64,000 nucleotides of DNA from Davidsoniella eucalypti (Eukaryota; Ascomycota; Sordariomycetes; Microascales; Ceratocystidaceae): assembly GCA_004009845.1 (NCBI GenBank), contig RMBW01000024.1, forward strand, positions 186,001-250,000, read 5' to 3'. This document shows positions 48,527-61,481 of the stretch, one piece after another. Numbering within the stretch: position 1 is the stretch's first letter; each line of letters starts with the position of its first letter. Both the position numbers and the translations under genes were made by a program. The notes beneath the pieces were generated by a model. It was not told the DNA's origin. It searched no databases and saw only the letters and a list, made by a program, of their open reading frames with translations.

Positions 48527-49977
48527 ATGTCCGCCGAGTGGTCTCCGAGTTCGTGGCGCTCCAAGCCAATCAAGCAAGCACCGCCCTATCCAGATGTTAG
48601 TGCCGTATCTAAGGCCACCGGTCGACTGAAGCGACTGCCACCTCTCGTCCACCCACACGAGATCAACCGGCTCAAGGCTCTTCTAGCCGATGTGGCATCC
48701 GGTAAGGCCTTCCTGCTTCAGGGCGGCGATTGCGCCGAGCTATTCGACTACTGCGAGCCGACGGCGATCGAGAGCAAGATCAAGCTGTTGCTACAGATGA
48801 GTTTGGTGCTGATTTGGGGCACGGATAAGCCGGTAGTCCGTATCGGCCGTATGGCGGGACAATATGCAAAGCCGCGCAGTAGTCCGACGGAGATTGTAAA
48901 TGGCCGAGAGCTTCCGTCGTTCCGGGGCGATATCCTCAATGGCTATGCCGAGGACCAGCGCGAGATCGATCCTCAGCGCCTTGTTAGGTATTACTTGGAG
49001 CAAAAGTCCTTGGAATGTAGTGGTAGAATTGACTAACACCTTGGTTACTTTATAGCGCTTACAACCATTCGGCCGCAACTCTTAACTATATCCGAGCATC
49101 TCTGGCGTCTGGCATCGCCGACCTGCACCGTCCACTCGATTGGGACTTGGGGCACGTTAAAGACGCCGCCCTCCGCACACGGTACACCGAAGCAGCTAAC
49201 AGTATCACCGACATGCTAAGCTTCCTACACACGATCGGCGCGGACCGCCTCGACAAGCTCGACACCGTCGATCTCTTCACCAGCCACGAGAGTCTGCTCC
49301 TCGAGTACGAAGAGCCACTCACGCGCCAGTTTGAAGTCCACGACAATGTCACAGGCACTAAGGCTGCTCCGCGCTACTACGACGCCTCGGCGCATTTCCT
49401 TTGGATCGGAGATCGTACGCGCCAGGTCGACCACGCACACGTCGAGTTTCTCCGCGGTATCGCGAACCCCATTGGTGTGAAAGTTGGTCCGACTACGCCG
49501 CCTGAGGATATTGTCGCGCTACTGCGTATTCTAAATCCAGACCGAGAGCCTGGAAAAGTCACCCTTATCACGCGGTATGGTGCCTCCAAAGTCCGTGAGT
49601 TGCTTCCGGGACATATCCGTGCGGTGGCGGCGTCTGAGTATGCCCATGGAATCGTCATCTGGCAGTGTGATCCCATGCATGGCAATACTTTGAGCACCGA
49701 TGCTGGCATCAAGACTCGCCGCTTCTCGGATATTTTCTCAGAGCTGAGTGAGACGTTGGCTGTACATAAAGAGATGGGCAGTTATCTAGGCGGTGTACAT
49801 CTAGAATTGACTGGTGATGCAGTCACCGAGTGTCTGGGTGGCGGTGCAGGCTTGGACGAAGACGACTTGTCTACCAACTACACGAGCTTCTGCGACCCAC
49901 GGCTAAACGAGCGTCAGGCTCTTGAGCTAGCGTTCTTGGTAGCCGAGCATTATCGCAAGTCTCGTAAGTTGAGATAG
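48527..49977 (+). CDS. aro-8: Class II (plant-type) DAHP synthase
   Basis: 3-deoxy-D-arabino-heptulosonate-7-phosphate synthase, which condenses phosphoenolpyruvate and erythrose-4-phosphate in the first step of the shikimate pathway. Exons are 48527-48987 and 49056-49977 (68-nt intron, branch GACTAAC), giving 460 aa. Landmarks are the N-terminal WSPSSWRSKP, the LQGGDCAE substrate/metal motif, KPVVRIGRMAGQYAKPRS for phosphate binding, FLWIGDRTRQ, and GGVHLELTGDAVTEC near the C-terminus with metal ligands. The second exon starts inside SAYNHSAATLN. There is no transit peptide, so it is expected to be cytosolic. It belongs to the AroAII family, unrelated in sequence to yeast Aro3/Aro4, and corresponds in type to Neurospora aro-8. 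It converges on the epimerase gene. Confidence 0.95.
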
Positions 49978-50193
49978 AGAGACGGACGGAAGAGAAAACA
50001 TATAAAAGAGGGTATATATAGTACTGTACTACCAGAAGTTTATAAATATTATTCACAAAGAACATAGGTCGGCTATAATGAATGAGAAGAGAGCAAAGAA
50101 ACATGTGGTATTTGATTCGTTAAACAAAAGAAAATCAGACAATGCAGGTCACAGTTTGCATGGTTTATTAACAAAGCGACTATTATCGCCCAG

Positions 50194-51283
50194 TCAAGCC
50201 ATGCTGATAGTCTGTGAGCCCTCAAACACATCGCCGCTCTCCAAATGCGTCCATTCGCGCACCGAACCAGCCTCAATGCAGAGCATCTGGCGGAAGCCAT
50301 CCTTGGGCTCGAAATCAGCCATGCCGGCAGCCTTGGCGGTCCATGGGTTCCAGACGACGACATCGGGCAGGTTATCGCGCACTACACGCAGCGACTCTTC
50401 GCCTTCCTCGTTGACGACAACGGGCGTTCCCGGGCTTCCGATGGGTGTGTACACGCGGTCGACTTCCTTGGCGATCAACACGGGGCCAGTCTGGGTCTGG
50501 GTTGGTGGAGGGTCGATCTTGTCGACGAACTCGGCGCCCTCGAGGCCGGTGACGGAGGTCTTCTCGATGTCCTAGTATTGAGGGAAAAAAAAAAGATGTT
50601 AGTCACTTGTTGTTTACGTAATCAACCATACGAGAACTTACATCGATACGCAGATAGGTGTGCAGCAGCATCTGGCAGTCAAATGCCTCCTTGCCCTCGT
50701 TGGTGATGACCAGTGACGTGGTGAGACTCTCGCGGCCTAGTGTCACACTGTAGATCAGGCCGAAAGTGTATGGCCACAACGCCTTGCTGGCCTCCGGGAT
50801 AGTGTTGGACGATAGCGCGAAGTCGAGCTTAACAGAGACACCGTCAGTCTCTGAAGTTGACTTGCCGAGGAAGTGCCATGTCGATGTGCGAGCAAAGCCG
50901 TGTTGGGGTAGCTTCGAGGTAGCTTCGTGATCAGGGCGAGTGCCGAATACCTGACGACGAAATAAGGTTAGCAATCCAAGACTTTCTTTCTATCTTGTCT
51001 ATTTGCCCTCTCTCCCTTGACTTACCGGGAACACTAGCGGAATGCCACCGCGCACTGCCTTGCTGCCGTCCAGCTTAGCGCCCTCACTGAGCCACAGCTT
51101 CTCCTTGCCGAAGTTATCCTTCCAGCTAATCACAGTTGCGCCATACAATAGCACCTCAACCTTCTCGCCTGTGGCCAGAGACGCCGAGACACGCGAGTTA
51201 TCGTGGGTGAACTCGACAACGGGCTGAGGAGGAAGACCCGGAGTACGGGCCAGAGCAGCGGGCTTGTCCTTACGCTGAAGCAT
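50194..51283 (-). CDS. Glucose-6-phosphate 1-epimerase-like protein
   Basis: Aldose-1-epimerase superfamily enzyme of the YMR099C type, expected to interconvert alpha and beta anomers of glucose 6-phosphate in the cytosol. Exons in gene order are 51283-51026, 50950-50642 and 50571-50194. All splices fall between codons, with introns of 75 and 70 nt, giving 314 aa. Visible features are VLLYGATVISWKD, the RGGIPLVFP motif that contributes phosphate binding, LPQHGFAR with the catalytic-type His, and WNPWTAKAAGMADF followed by FRQMLCIEAGSV with the expected acidic catalytic residue. Typical length for the family. Only 216 bp separate its stop from the DAHP synthase stop. Confidence 0.93.
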
Positions 51284-53218
51284 TTTGGATAAAATCTAGA
51301 GGAAGAATTGGATTCAGGTGGTGGAAGAGGAAAATGGAAATCAAGTCTGTTAACTGACAGACTAAAATAAGAGCGATAGAAAGTGTGAAAAGATAAAGAA
51401 GAAGTAAAAGGAATAGAACAGAAAGAAATATGTACTTTTAATATCCCAAGTGATGTCGAGAGAGAAGAGAGAGAAAGGGAAAGAGGCAATTGCTTGCTAT
51501 TACTATTACCAACAACAAGCTTCCTTCCATTCAAACACTCTTCTTGCCTAGCCTAGCTCTTTCCCCGTTTCAAGGCACATGCTGGGCGCAAGCTATGGGC
51601 AACTACCACAAGCGCTCCGCTCTCGAGGCTCCTTGCGAAGGCGGGGCCAAGCCCAGCCCAGCCAAAGCTTCTCTTGGGTAGTTGCGACACCTGCCATCCG
51701 CTTTTTTTTTTTGAACTAACAATGTATGGTACATTCGACTTCTGGTGCCCTATCTGGCTATTGCTCTGTATGATTTACGAGTGTAACGATGTCCAGGGAA
51801 GCTTGATTTAATATAGATAGAGTACTATATATTAAACGTCCAGACCTTGACGTATCTTTGACATTGAGTTCCAAGCTGTTATTCTCTCTCCTGAGCTTTG
51901 GGCATCTTTAGAGACGGCGTAGCATGAAGAATCTCAGCCGAGCTTTGCTTCAGCTTTGAAAATACATACAACAACGTATGTAGTAGATCAAAAGCAGTCT
52001 CTAAAACAGCAGAAGGGGGGAATGAAAAAGCCAAAGCTTGTAATCTTTCTTGGACAAACACAACATTGCCGTGGGCTTTGTTTTTTTTCCGCTGGAAATA
52101 AAAATAAAATAACAAGATAATTACCCTTCCGACCAAGCTTCAAGTCATTGCAAAAGCGGGGTTGCGTTGTTGATATGTTCAACCTTTAGCAATTAACCGC
52201 CAAAGCCAATCACCAAAGTTTCACTTATTCAGCCTACGTTAGTCAAGAAGAACCAAACCAAAGCGAAGACAAATAGACCGGTGGAAAGTAAAGTAAAGAA
52301 TCGCTAGTAAATCTCTAGTCCTTGCAACATGCCTTTTTCTTCTTATTTGTCTCTTTCGTGCTCTCTTGATCTTTGCTTTGATTTTCTTCATTTTGGCGCC
52401 CAAAACTCACAAGAACAAACATGAACAATAAAAACAATGGAAAAGCGGTCCCAACCGTCAACTCTGAAACGCTCCATTATCTGACATGCATTATATGCTA
52501 TCATATATCATATTTGTTATTATATCGTACTATGTAATAACAGTATTATCGTAGCTTGCCTATACATTGAATGGCTGGAAACGAAACAAAACATCACACG
52601 TACATACTACTATACACTGAATAAATTTACTCACTTTCTTCATCGTGAGCTGTCCTTGATACTCCTCAAGTTCACCAAGTATAATTAGCTTTGACCGTTT
52701 CAAGTATTCGTAAATGCAATTGCTTGCGAGTTTGATAATCTCTGAATAAAAATATAGATAGACAAGTGATGTATATATACCAATAGAAAAAAAAGGTGAA
52801 GCCAAAAATCAAAGCATTATGCTAATGACCATGACATCTCCGAATAAAGAATAGAAGAACGATATCTATCCTGTCAAGTTCGAGATACAAAAAGAGAAAT
52901 ATGGGATAGTTCAGTACCACCATGAATATAGAATAATGAAAACCCCAAAATCAAAAACGCCTTTCCCACCAACCAGGTATTACACAACCCTGCCCAAAAG
53001 AAAAAGAAAAAAAGAAACGCCGAGATGATATGAAGAAATTTCTAGCTGCAAGGAAAAGCTGAAAAGAAAAAAATATATAATATGCAGAAGGGTGTTTGGT
53101 TTTTTTAACAAAATGAACATGAAGGAAAAAAAGAATGGGGAGAGGAGGGGTGGTTGTTTGTAGTGTTTATAGAAAGAAAAAGAAAGCCGTCAAGTCACAT
53201 AGCAATTCATTCATGCTT
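51284..53218. other. Intergenic region between the epimerase gene and RIF1
   Basis: Promoter of the epimerase gene at its left edge and 3' region of RIF1 at its right. It is A/T-rich with many poly-A/T runs, especially 52500-53200. Only chance-like short frames are present, so I see no gene. Confidence 0.6.
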
Positions 53219-56200
53219 TTAGTCGCGACCTCGACGTTCTGCCTCATAAAGCTCGCGCTTCATATCCATAAAGACATCTTCGATCTCGTACATTTCTTGC
53301 CGTGAAACCGTCATGCGTCGTAGACTATCTAGCCCATTACGTAGCATCGACATTATCGATGACGGCGTTACCGGCCGTTGTTCCGTTCTGTTTACAGAAG
53401 CTGGCCCAGCGTCGTTGAGCGGTTCCTTTGAGCTGCTGGCAGAATCGTCCGAGATGCTTTGTGCGGAGGGTTGATGTGTCGTGAGAGTGCCAAGATTCTC
53501 GATTTCTTGCTCGGCTTTAATAGCTGCTGCTACAACTGCGGCCGTAGACGTCGGTGCTTCGAATGAGCTGTCGTCGTTGCGTGCCTCAACCTTAGTGTCG
53601 ATGTTCATAGCATCGGGATCTACGGCCTTTACTGAAATTGAAGCTTCAATCTCTGACTGGATCTGGGAGTCGGCCTCCTCATCAGACGCCATCGCCATGT
53701 TAGATTCGACTTCCTGTCTATTGACGGTAGGCCGGACGCGCGATTTAGGTGTCGGTGTTCCTGGCACAGAGTCTCTACAAGAGATAGAGCCTAGCATCGG
53801 AGTTGGATCATCATCAGACAGATCGCTGAGTGGGCTAGAAATATCTTTGCTATTCGGCTGGTCTTCAGTATTTGACGCATCAACAGAATCACCGTCGGCA
53901 TTTGCAGCTGCAGTAATGATAGTATCATTGATAGCATCGTCCAGAGATACTCGAGCGTCGGGGTCCAGTTCAGTATCTTCCGATTCATCTTGCTCTTGCT
54001 CCGGGTCTTGAGAAGGCGTTTCTGTAAAATCTCCTTGAATATTTATCCGCTTTCTCTTACGGCTAGCCGAGCGGTTAGAGCTCCGTCTGTGTTTGCGCTT
54101 ACTACCACTGCGAGTTTGAGAAGGTGTTTCTTCGGCATCCGTGGTTCCAGGGGTCATAACATCCGCAGTTCTGACGGCTGCTGACGGAGTAGAGGGTACA
54201 ACTGTGCTTTCATCATTATGATCCTCCTTCTCCGTGTTTTGCTCCTCTTGCGGCTCTTCTTCAGTGTGTGGCGGCTCAGTTCCCACCAGCGGTTCGGTAG
54301 ACTCTGGGGCAGCAGATGCGCGGCGCTTGCTTCTACGAGTCGCAGGTGTGGGTGTCATTTCCACCGGCGTTGATCGGCTCCTAGTGGTGCGGTCACTGAA
54401 GCTACCACTAACAGATCGTGGCGCATAAGGAGTTGCCACACGCTTCTTCTTAGACTTGCGATCCCGAGATGTTGTTGAGCCTTGAGAATCTTCCTGACTT
54501 TCACGTATGTCGTCCTGAGTTTCCTCATCATCAATCCCTTCCATCTTGTCGCTACGGCGCTTGGCAGGTGAACTTCTAGGCGAGTTCATGTTGAAATTGA
54601 GCTCTGGCTGAGACCGTGAAGCAGATCGAGTAGTCATCTGGAGAGGGGGAAGCTGCGAAAACGACTTGCGAGCTCTCGTGCGTCGGCTGCTGCGTCGAGT
54701 CGTTTGCGTTGGTGTGTCTTGCTGTTGGCTTCCCTCAGCCTCCTCGTCTTCGCCATTGCTCTGTGTCTTGTCCATTTCTGGCAAAGAAGATGGGATAACA
54801 GAAGGCCCATCGGCCCTTTGCCTATCAGCATCCATCATGTTTACGTCCTGGCTGTTACTAGATTCTGATGCAGCCTCGAGCGCACGGCGCTGAGATCGTG
54901 TCAATCGTACAGGAGAGCTGTTAACGGGCGAGGAGAACTCGGGCCAGTCTTCGCGCATGTGACTTTCGCTTCGAGCTTGCATGTCTGGGATCAGAGGATA
55001 ACGCCGGACTGAGTTTTCTCGCGGAGGCGACGATGGTGTATCAGATTCGGACGTATCTTGGTCTAAAAGAGTATGTGCCTGGCCTGTACGAATAGGTGTG
55101 GGAGTAGAAGATAAGTAGTCTTCGTAGGAACGGATTGTTTCAGGAGTGGAGGGGCCTAGGTTTGTTTTTTCAGGTGTCGAAGGCCGAGGTAATTCCTCAC
55201 GTAGATTCGGCTCATCCCCCTCCGTGGTAACTGGTTCTTCAGGTTCGATGTTCTGAGTCATATTGAAGTTGGAAGGCCGTAGAATAAGAGGCATGTAGCC
55301 AGCTTCAGTACGCTGACGTTCCCTGACTTCCTTTTGGTGCTCTGTCAGCGTCTGTGACTCGGGCTCGTTGATGCTCTTTTCGTCTGTTGGCTTGACAGCA
55401 ACAAAATCGATTTGAGAGTCATCGTGGCGATGGCGAGGCAGTGGTACAGCCACTTTAGCTGGAGTTCCATTACGAGAGTTCGTTCGGGACCGTGTAGCTC
55501 TAAGAGGACCGGGAGACTTGAGTGACCGGCGAGACGATGGTCTTTCATCAAGACCAGTCGATACAGTTTCAGCAGTAGCATCGCTGATAAAGGCTTGCGT
55601 TTCACGGAAGCTGATCATAGTTACATCTGCAGAGCCATCCAGGCCTGGTAACACGATATCGATATGTTCACTGACACCCAACAGAGCCTCCTTGAGATTA
55701 TCTGGGTATGTGAGCGTCATGACATCACGGTGAACTCTATTCCACATCGTTGCAAAAAGATTCACAAATGCAGAGTGTTTGCTACGGAATCCAGCACATA
55801 ATAGAGGCTCCAGAGTTTCAAGAGATAATGGTCGAATATCGCCTTCTCGGGCAAGAAGAGCACAGATATGAGTAACAAGGCCTCGGGCCTATAGCAAACA
55901 GGATAGAGTTAGTAGATGATACCCGGTAGCTAGGGATACTTATATGTGACTTACCATCTCAAACATTGAGGCTTGCAGGCGGTTTTCCTTGTCCATAATC
56001 CAATCCACCAATCCAGATTGTAGATTAGCGATAGTCTTTGAAATCAAGGGCGTGCTGCAGCGCTCGAGGAACCCATCCGTGTCCTTGAAGAGTGCCTCGA
56101 TAAACTGCTCTTTGTTATATTTGTCAAAGTTGGCGTACGATTTAATGAATAGTACCGACAGTATGTGGTACAGGTAGTGGAAGCTGTCAAAGTTGGCCGT

Positions 56201-59095
56201 CTTAGGTGCCGGAGCACCCCAAAGTCGCCTCTGGGCACTGTCGACTGCGTTACGGTCTGGAGGCTGAGATGCCATCCGAGTCATCACAATCACCGCCATA
56301 AGTTGATTCAGTGAAAGCATTGGAATAGCATCATCAATAGACCAGCCATGGATAGCCTTGCATAAAGGCTCGATCAAAGCAAAAGCCACTCCAGTTGATC
56401 CAGCAGTTTCTTGGATATGACGAGCCGAGGGGTTGTAGAGGCTTTCCCAGTCTGCCCAAGTGATTGTCGTGCAATCTTTAAGGCCAATCACCAACAACTT
56501 GACAATGTCCTTATATTCCCGACCAATTGGAAAGTCGCTGTTGCGGTTGTTGATTTTGACGCATGACGGAGCCTTCAGACTCAGAGTAGGAACAATGGCA
56601 CGGACAGCGATTTTCCAAACACCACGGGGAATTCTTGTGCCAGCAAGAGACTTGACTCTAGCCTTCATGAGAGAGTACATAGAGAGCGCGTTCTTATCAA
56701 TCATAAACGGCGTAAATACAGTCTCGAGAAGATCGTAGTAGTCATTATTATCCTCGACGCCCTTGGGCACTTTGGAAAGAATCTCCAAAAGACGCTCAAC
56801 ACGGTGGAAAGCGTGGGCTGGTGTAGCGCCAGGCTGTGTTTCAGAGGCACTATAGCTGACACAAGAACGTTGTCCTTCCGGGTTTGAGGCCTCTTCAAAT
56901 GGCATCAAGCCAAGGCCATCGATAGCTAGCATTATGTAGTACCTGATGCCAGCTAGGAAAGCCCGCGCATTGTCCGCGTTGACGTCTTCTGTTGCTCCGG
57001 GGACGCCTTGCTTCCATAGATGCTCGACAGTGCTAATCACAGAAGACGTATAGCCTAGCGTCTCGGCGGAAACCTTGATTTCCTTTGCCGAGAGGTTGCA
57101 CATGGTGACTGAAAGGGCGCGGCATAGTTGGCTAGCAGGTAAATGGCTGACACCAAGATCCATTATGTTGCTGTCGATCACTGGCTGGATAGTTTGTTGA
57201 ATCACAGACAGGTTGCGTCTGATCCACATGGCATCCAGAGGTGGGATTTGACTCGGGGTTGGGAACGGAGTTGATCCTAGAACAAGTTCTTCGTCCCAGG
57301 ACCTGCGAGTCGTCGTGTCTAATAGGCTCGTCATGATACCTATACCACAGGCTTGGGCATCGGGATGGGCGTTAGGTGCTGACATTGCATCATACAGCGG
57401 AACTGTGTATTCCCAGAACTTGTCTATCAGACGAGAGGGCGTATTGGCACCAAAGGCGTAGTAAAATGTTGAGCAGATGCCGCCAAGGACAGCTTTGCGG
57501 TATTCACCTTCGCTTTTGCGACTGAACTGGCGACGAGTCAGTTGGCTTCGATTAGCCTTGATGATGCCGCTAGGGAGGATACGACTGAAATAGTTTTCGT
57601 TCAAGTGGCAGACATATGTGAACCGACTCCACGCGATGTTGGCTTCAACACGGCACGAAACCTCTGATGAGTTAAAGCACTGCGGGATGATGTTGAGCCA
57701 TCGTGGTAATGCCTCCCATCTTTCGAGAGACCGGCTTCTAAGAAAAAGCATAACAATAGACCAGACTTTAGAGATCATAACCATGTCCTTGATCTTGGTT
57801 CCCTCTTCCTTTTGTTGTAGCTTCTCGGTTGCTGGGCCCTCGGTCGGTTTCTTTGCAAACTGTGACGAAAGCTTTTCAATATAGAAGTCGACATATAGTC
57901 GATTACTCTCATCTTCTGTATTTGCAAGCAATTGCATGACCCTCTGAGAAACCTCTTTCTCCATACCAAGACTGAGCGCAGCTTCATAACCTAGGTCTAT
58001 TGCGGCCGCTCGTACATCCTTGACCGTGCTTAGCATGTCTGTGAACAGATCCAGGATCCAATCAGGATGCGCAATCATATGCGAACGGCATTGCTTTAGT
58101 AGACGCTTGTAGATACGCGCACGGCAGATCAAGATTTTACTGCTGCCAAAGCTCTGCTCGATATTGTGAAGCGCGTTGATGAGCCTCCGGAGGCGGTCAG
58201 AGGACATAACACGAAGGGGAAAGTTCTGTGTGAAGACGATCTGCATGAGGTTTCTAACGACCTCCTTGGCAACAGTTGGGTCTTCGAAGCAGCGGATACA
58301 GTGGTCGGTTATGAAGATGCCGAAATCGGCGGTGATTGTGTTCGAGATGCTGGGGAAGTAAAGGAACGTCAAAAACAGCATTAAGGCGTTGACAACGAGA
58401 GAATGATCGGACGGATCGCGCGATGGAGGAGTCGTGATATCGCGCTGCAAGAACTTGAGCAGCAAGCCCATCTTTTCGTTGAGTGCCATGCGGTCAGGCA
58501 AGTTATTGGATGCTTTGAGGGCACGATATAGCGTCGAGTATGCCTCGATCCGAGACGTCTTGTCCTGGCCATTGAGCTGTTTTATGGCAGATTCGAGCAT
58601 AGTGATGATGCTGACGGTTGTGGTTGCCGAATAGTCGATTCTGATAGGCAGAGGCGATGCCTTGAGGATGCCCTTTGGTGGCTTTAGGGTTCGTGATGGA
58701 GGCAGTGAAGGAGATGGTCTACAGTTTCCAGCGTTGTATATGGGGGCGTCTTGATAATGGGCCTTGCCCGAGAACATAACACTCTTGAGTATCCTTCGGT
58801 TCAACGCATTTGTAGACGGTGTGTGTGGAGATTCGACGATAGCTTGAAGCTGAGAAGAGACGTCACGCGGGTTCTTCTGGTGTGGCGTTTGGGGTACGGC
58901 TTCAGCGCTAGAAAGTATATCTAAGGAAGCAATATCGGAGGGCTGATCTGTCGTCTTGTTGTTGGTCGCGATCTCACAGAAACTAACATTAGCAGTGTCG
59001 GAGGTTATGACAGCACGAGGCGGCGTAGGAGGCCGGGCTAGTAGAGTCTCGATTTTCCCAGGCGACAACGTAGAGTCAGATGTAGCAGCGGCCAT
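53219..59095 (-). CDS. RIF1: Rif1, telomere and replication-timing regulator
   Basis: Rap1-interacting factor 1 homologue, which recruits protein phosphatase 1 to limit origin firing and acts in telomere and double-strand-break control. Exons in gene order are 59095-55955 and 55888-53219 (66-nt intron), giving 1936 aa. Near the N-terminus are a KSVMF RVxF-type motif (104-108) and a GILK SILK-type motif (142-145), the same order and spacing known for budding-yeast Rif1. These are flanked by SP/TP sites likely used by CDK or DDK to release PP1. Residues of about 155-1080 form a long helical HEAT-like repeat array. The C-terminal ~850 residues are disordered, Ser/Thr/Glu-rich, with basic clusters (KSKKKR, SKRKHRR, SRKRKR). 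They end in a short predicted helical region rich in Met, Arg and Glu. Identification rests on the N-terminal layout and overall architecture. Confidence 0.88.
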
Positions 59096-60506
59096 TGTTG
59101 GTTTAGAAATATCTTGTGAGACCGGAGGTGATCGGCGCAGACAAGATTCAGGCCGCCAACGTAGGGGCTCACGATAGATGGATGGATAGGCGAAAGAGAA
59201 GAGAAGAGACCTGCTAGCTCACCAGGAGGCGGCGGCGAGGAACGGCGTGGGAAGGGATAGATCACGGGGCGGGCGGCATGTAGTCCTGTGATGGCGAATG
59301 GAAGAGCGAGGTTGGAGTTGGAAGTTGGTAGAACAAAGGGTAAGGAGACAGCAGCCCATGCAATAGGGAGCCGGACGATGCGAGCAAAATCAGGACAAGC
59401 TCAGCAAGCACCGTAACAAAGACCCAGAATCCAGCATACAAGGCAGGCTCAACCACTTTTTTGTCAGGCCAACCAAAACAATAGCCGTAATCCCGGTTGC
59501 CAACTAGAGACGCCTTTCCTAAATCAACACAGAGGATCCTAGGATCCGTTGCCAACGATCTGAGGAACACGCTTGAGGCCCTGTGCATACAAAACTGCCA
59601 TTAAAGTCACGTCAAGAGACGCGTTTGCGCACGTCTGCACGATAAACTAATTGTGGCGCTTCAGCCACACGCGGCTCCGCTTTCACGCGTAGAAATTCTT
59701 GTGCAACAACAAAAACTGCCAGGTCGCAGTTAATTGATGCAAGTCCCCAATCTATCAAATCCTGTAGTAATGATGTCAGGTTGTCTCTTTTTGGGCTTGT
59801 ACAGTTCATCTACACATAAATACAATCAATACATGGTAATCATTAACAACGCACACCACTGCACAGTGCACCTCTGGGTGCCTCTTTTGGCATGTGATCA
59901 CACTATGCGACCATCATATACGCTAGCGTAAGAGTCTCGAAGATATCGAAAAGACTTCTTCTGGAAGCTTTCTAAGCAGTCACTATCGCAGCATTAACGT
60001 CCATCCTTTCCGATAACATGCGATTCTGTTGGGGTGACCGGCCCCGTCGCAGAAATTATAGGCGAGTATTAGACTCGGCCCTAGTATGCCAAATTGAGCC
60101 TGTAAAACAAGGTCATCATCATCATAGCAAGGTTTATTGGTATAATTTATTGGGGGAAACTTGCATATAGTGAATTCGTGGGTGGACTTTTCTCCATGAG
60201 GCTCCTTTAGCGCCTAACCGCCTGTAGCATGAACCTAAAACCCGGCATGATGGCCACTAAAATAGAAAAATATATTCGAACAGTATGAGCGACGCCCATA
60301 GCGCTTTGAAACTTGTCGCGCTGGCCTCAACTTAGATATTCCCTGCCGAATCTTCGCTATCATCAGATCCGTGATCTGACATTCGCTAGTTTATTTTTCT
60401 TTAAATTCTGACTACGTTCCTTTTTTAACCTTTTCTTTTTTTTGTTTCTCAACGTCATCTCCTTTCCCTCTCGCCATCCATTCATTACCGACTATATTCG
60501 CCCATC
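59096..60506. other. Divergent region between RIF1 and the MPDU1-like gene
   Basis: About 1.4 kb with divergent promoters. It contains two ACGCGT (MluI cell-cycle box) sites at 59619-59624 and 59685-59690 and a perfect 14-bp palindrome GGATCCTAGGATCC at 59534-59547. A minus-strand frame of 108 codons (59262-59588) begins with ATG and has one hydrophobic segment; it lies where the RIF1 leader would be, and I treat it as a chance or upstream frame. The last 120 bases are C/T-rich before the MPDU1-like ATG. Confidence 0.55.
59619..59690. promoter_or_regulatory. Pair of ACGCGT (MCB-like) elements
   Basis: ACGCGT occurs at 59619-59624 and again at 59685-59690, 66 bp apart, about 525-595 bp upstream of the RIF1 start codon. 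MBF-type factors bind ACGCGT and drive G1/S genes, which fits a replication-timing factor. Function is inferred from the hexamer alone. Confidence 0.35.
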
Positions 60507-61481
60507 ATGGAAGCTCTTACTCCTCTCGTCGACGTCGTGCGTCCTATTCTACAGCCCATCACACAGAACCTTCCTGCGCCTATCCGTGATCTAGGCATCT
60601 CGCTCATTGGTGAAAAGTGCTACCAATCGCTACTTCTCGATATCGACCACACTGATGAGGCCTGTATCAAGCTGGGCATCTCCAAGGGCCTGGGTCTTGG
60701 CATTGTCGCCGCTTCGTCCATCGTTAAGGTGCCCCAAATCATCAAGCTCGTGAGCTCGCGATCTGCTGAGGGTATCTCCGTGGTCGCCTATATTCTCGAA
60801 AGTCTTTCATACATCATCTCTCTGTCGTACAGCAACCGCAATGGTTTCCCCTTCAGCACCTACGGCGAGACTGCCATGATCCTCATCCAGAATGTCATTA
60901 TCACCGTCATGCTTCTGTGGATCAGTGGTAAGCCTGCTTCGGCTGGCCATTTCCTAAGCATGGTCTGCCTCAGTCTTAGCTGCCTCTGGAGCCCTCTCTT
61001 GGTCAAGATGGAGGTTCTTGTCTACCTACAGGCATTCGCTGGTGTGCTGAGCGTTGCCAGTAAGGTGCCTCAGATTGTCGCTATCTTCATGTCGGGTACT
61101 ACCGGCCAGTTGAGCGCTTTCACTGTAAGTGCTATCGCTCCTTCAATTAAATGCTATTAGCATGGTCCATCCCTCATACGCATTGAATCACTGAGCTAAC
61201 ATGTTTATTTCCAGGTCTTCAACTACCTCATCGGCTCCCTAACCCGCATCTTCACCACCATCCAGGAGGTTGATGACAAGACTATCCTCTACAGCTTCAT
61301 TGCTGGCTTTGCCCTAAACGTCATTCTGGCTCTTCAAATGGTCATCTACTGGGGTGCCGAGACCCCCAAGGCCAAAAAGCCCGAAATCGTTGCTAAGGAA
61401 CCTGTCGCTGCCCAGGCCTCTACCTCCGGTGCTCAGGTCACTCCCAAGAAGGGCGGTCCCACCACTCGCCGCAGAGGCTAA
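60507..61481 (+). CDS. MPDU1: MPDU1-type PQ-loop membrane protein
   Basis: Homologue of mannose-P-dolichol utilisation defect 1, an ER protein needed for using dolichol-linked mannose and glucose in N-glycan, GPI-anchor and O-mannose synthesis. Exons are 60507-61124 and 61215-61481 (90-nt intron), giving 294 aa, normal for the family plus a basic C-terminal tail. Two PQ-loop repeats are visible: IVKVPQIIKLVSSRSAEGIS and SKVPQIVAIFMSGTTGQLSA. The second is followed directly by the intron. About six to seven hydrophobic segments occur between residues 58 and 255. The tail after the last segment is rich in Lys, Ala and Thr and ends TRRRG. The start ATG follows a C/T-rich leader. Confidence 0.94.

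Noticed and set aside
59262..59588. 108-codon minus-strand frame with a hydrophobic segment upstream of RIF1
   Set aside because: No conserved motif; it sits where the RIF1 leader is expected and is more likely a chance or upstream frame.
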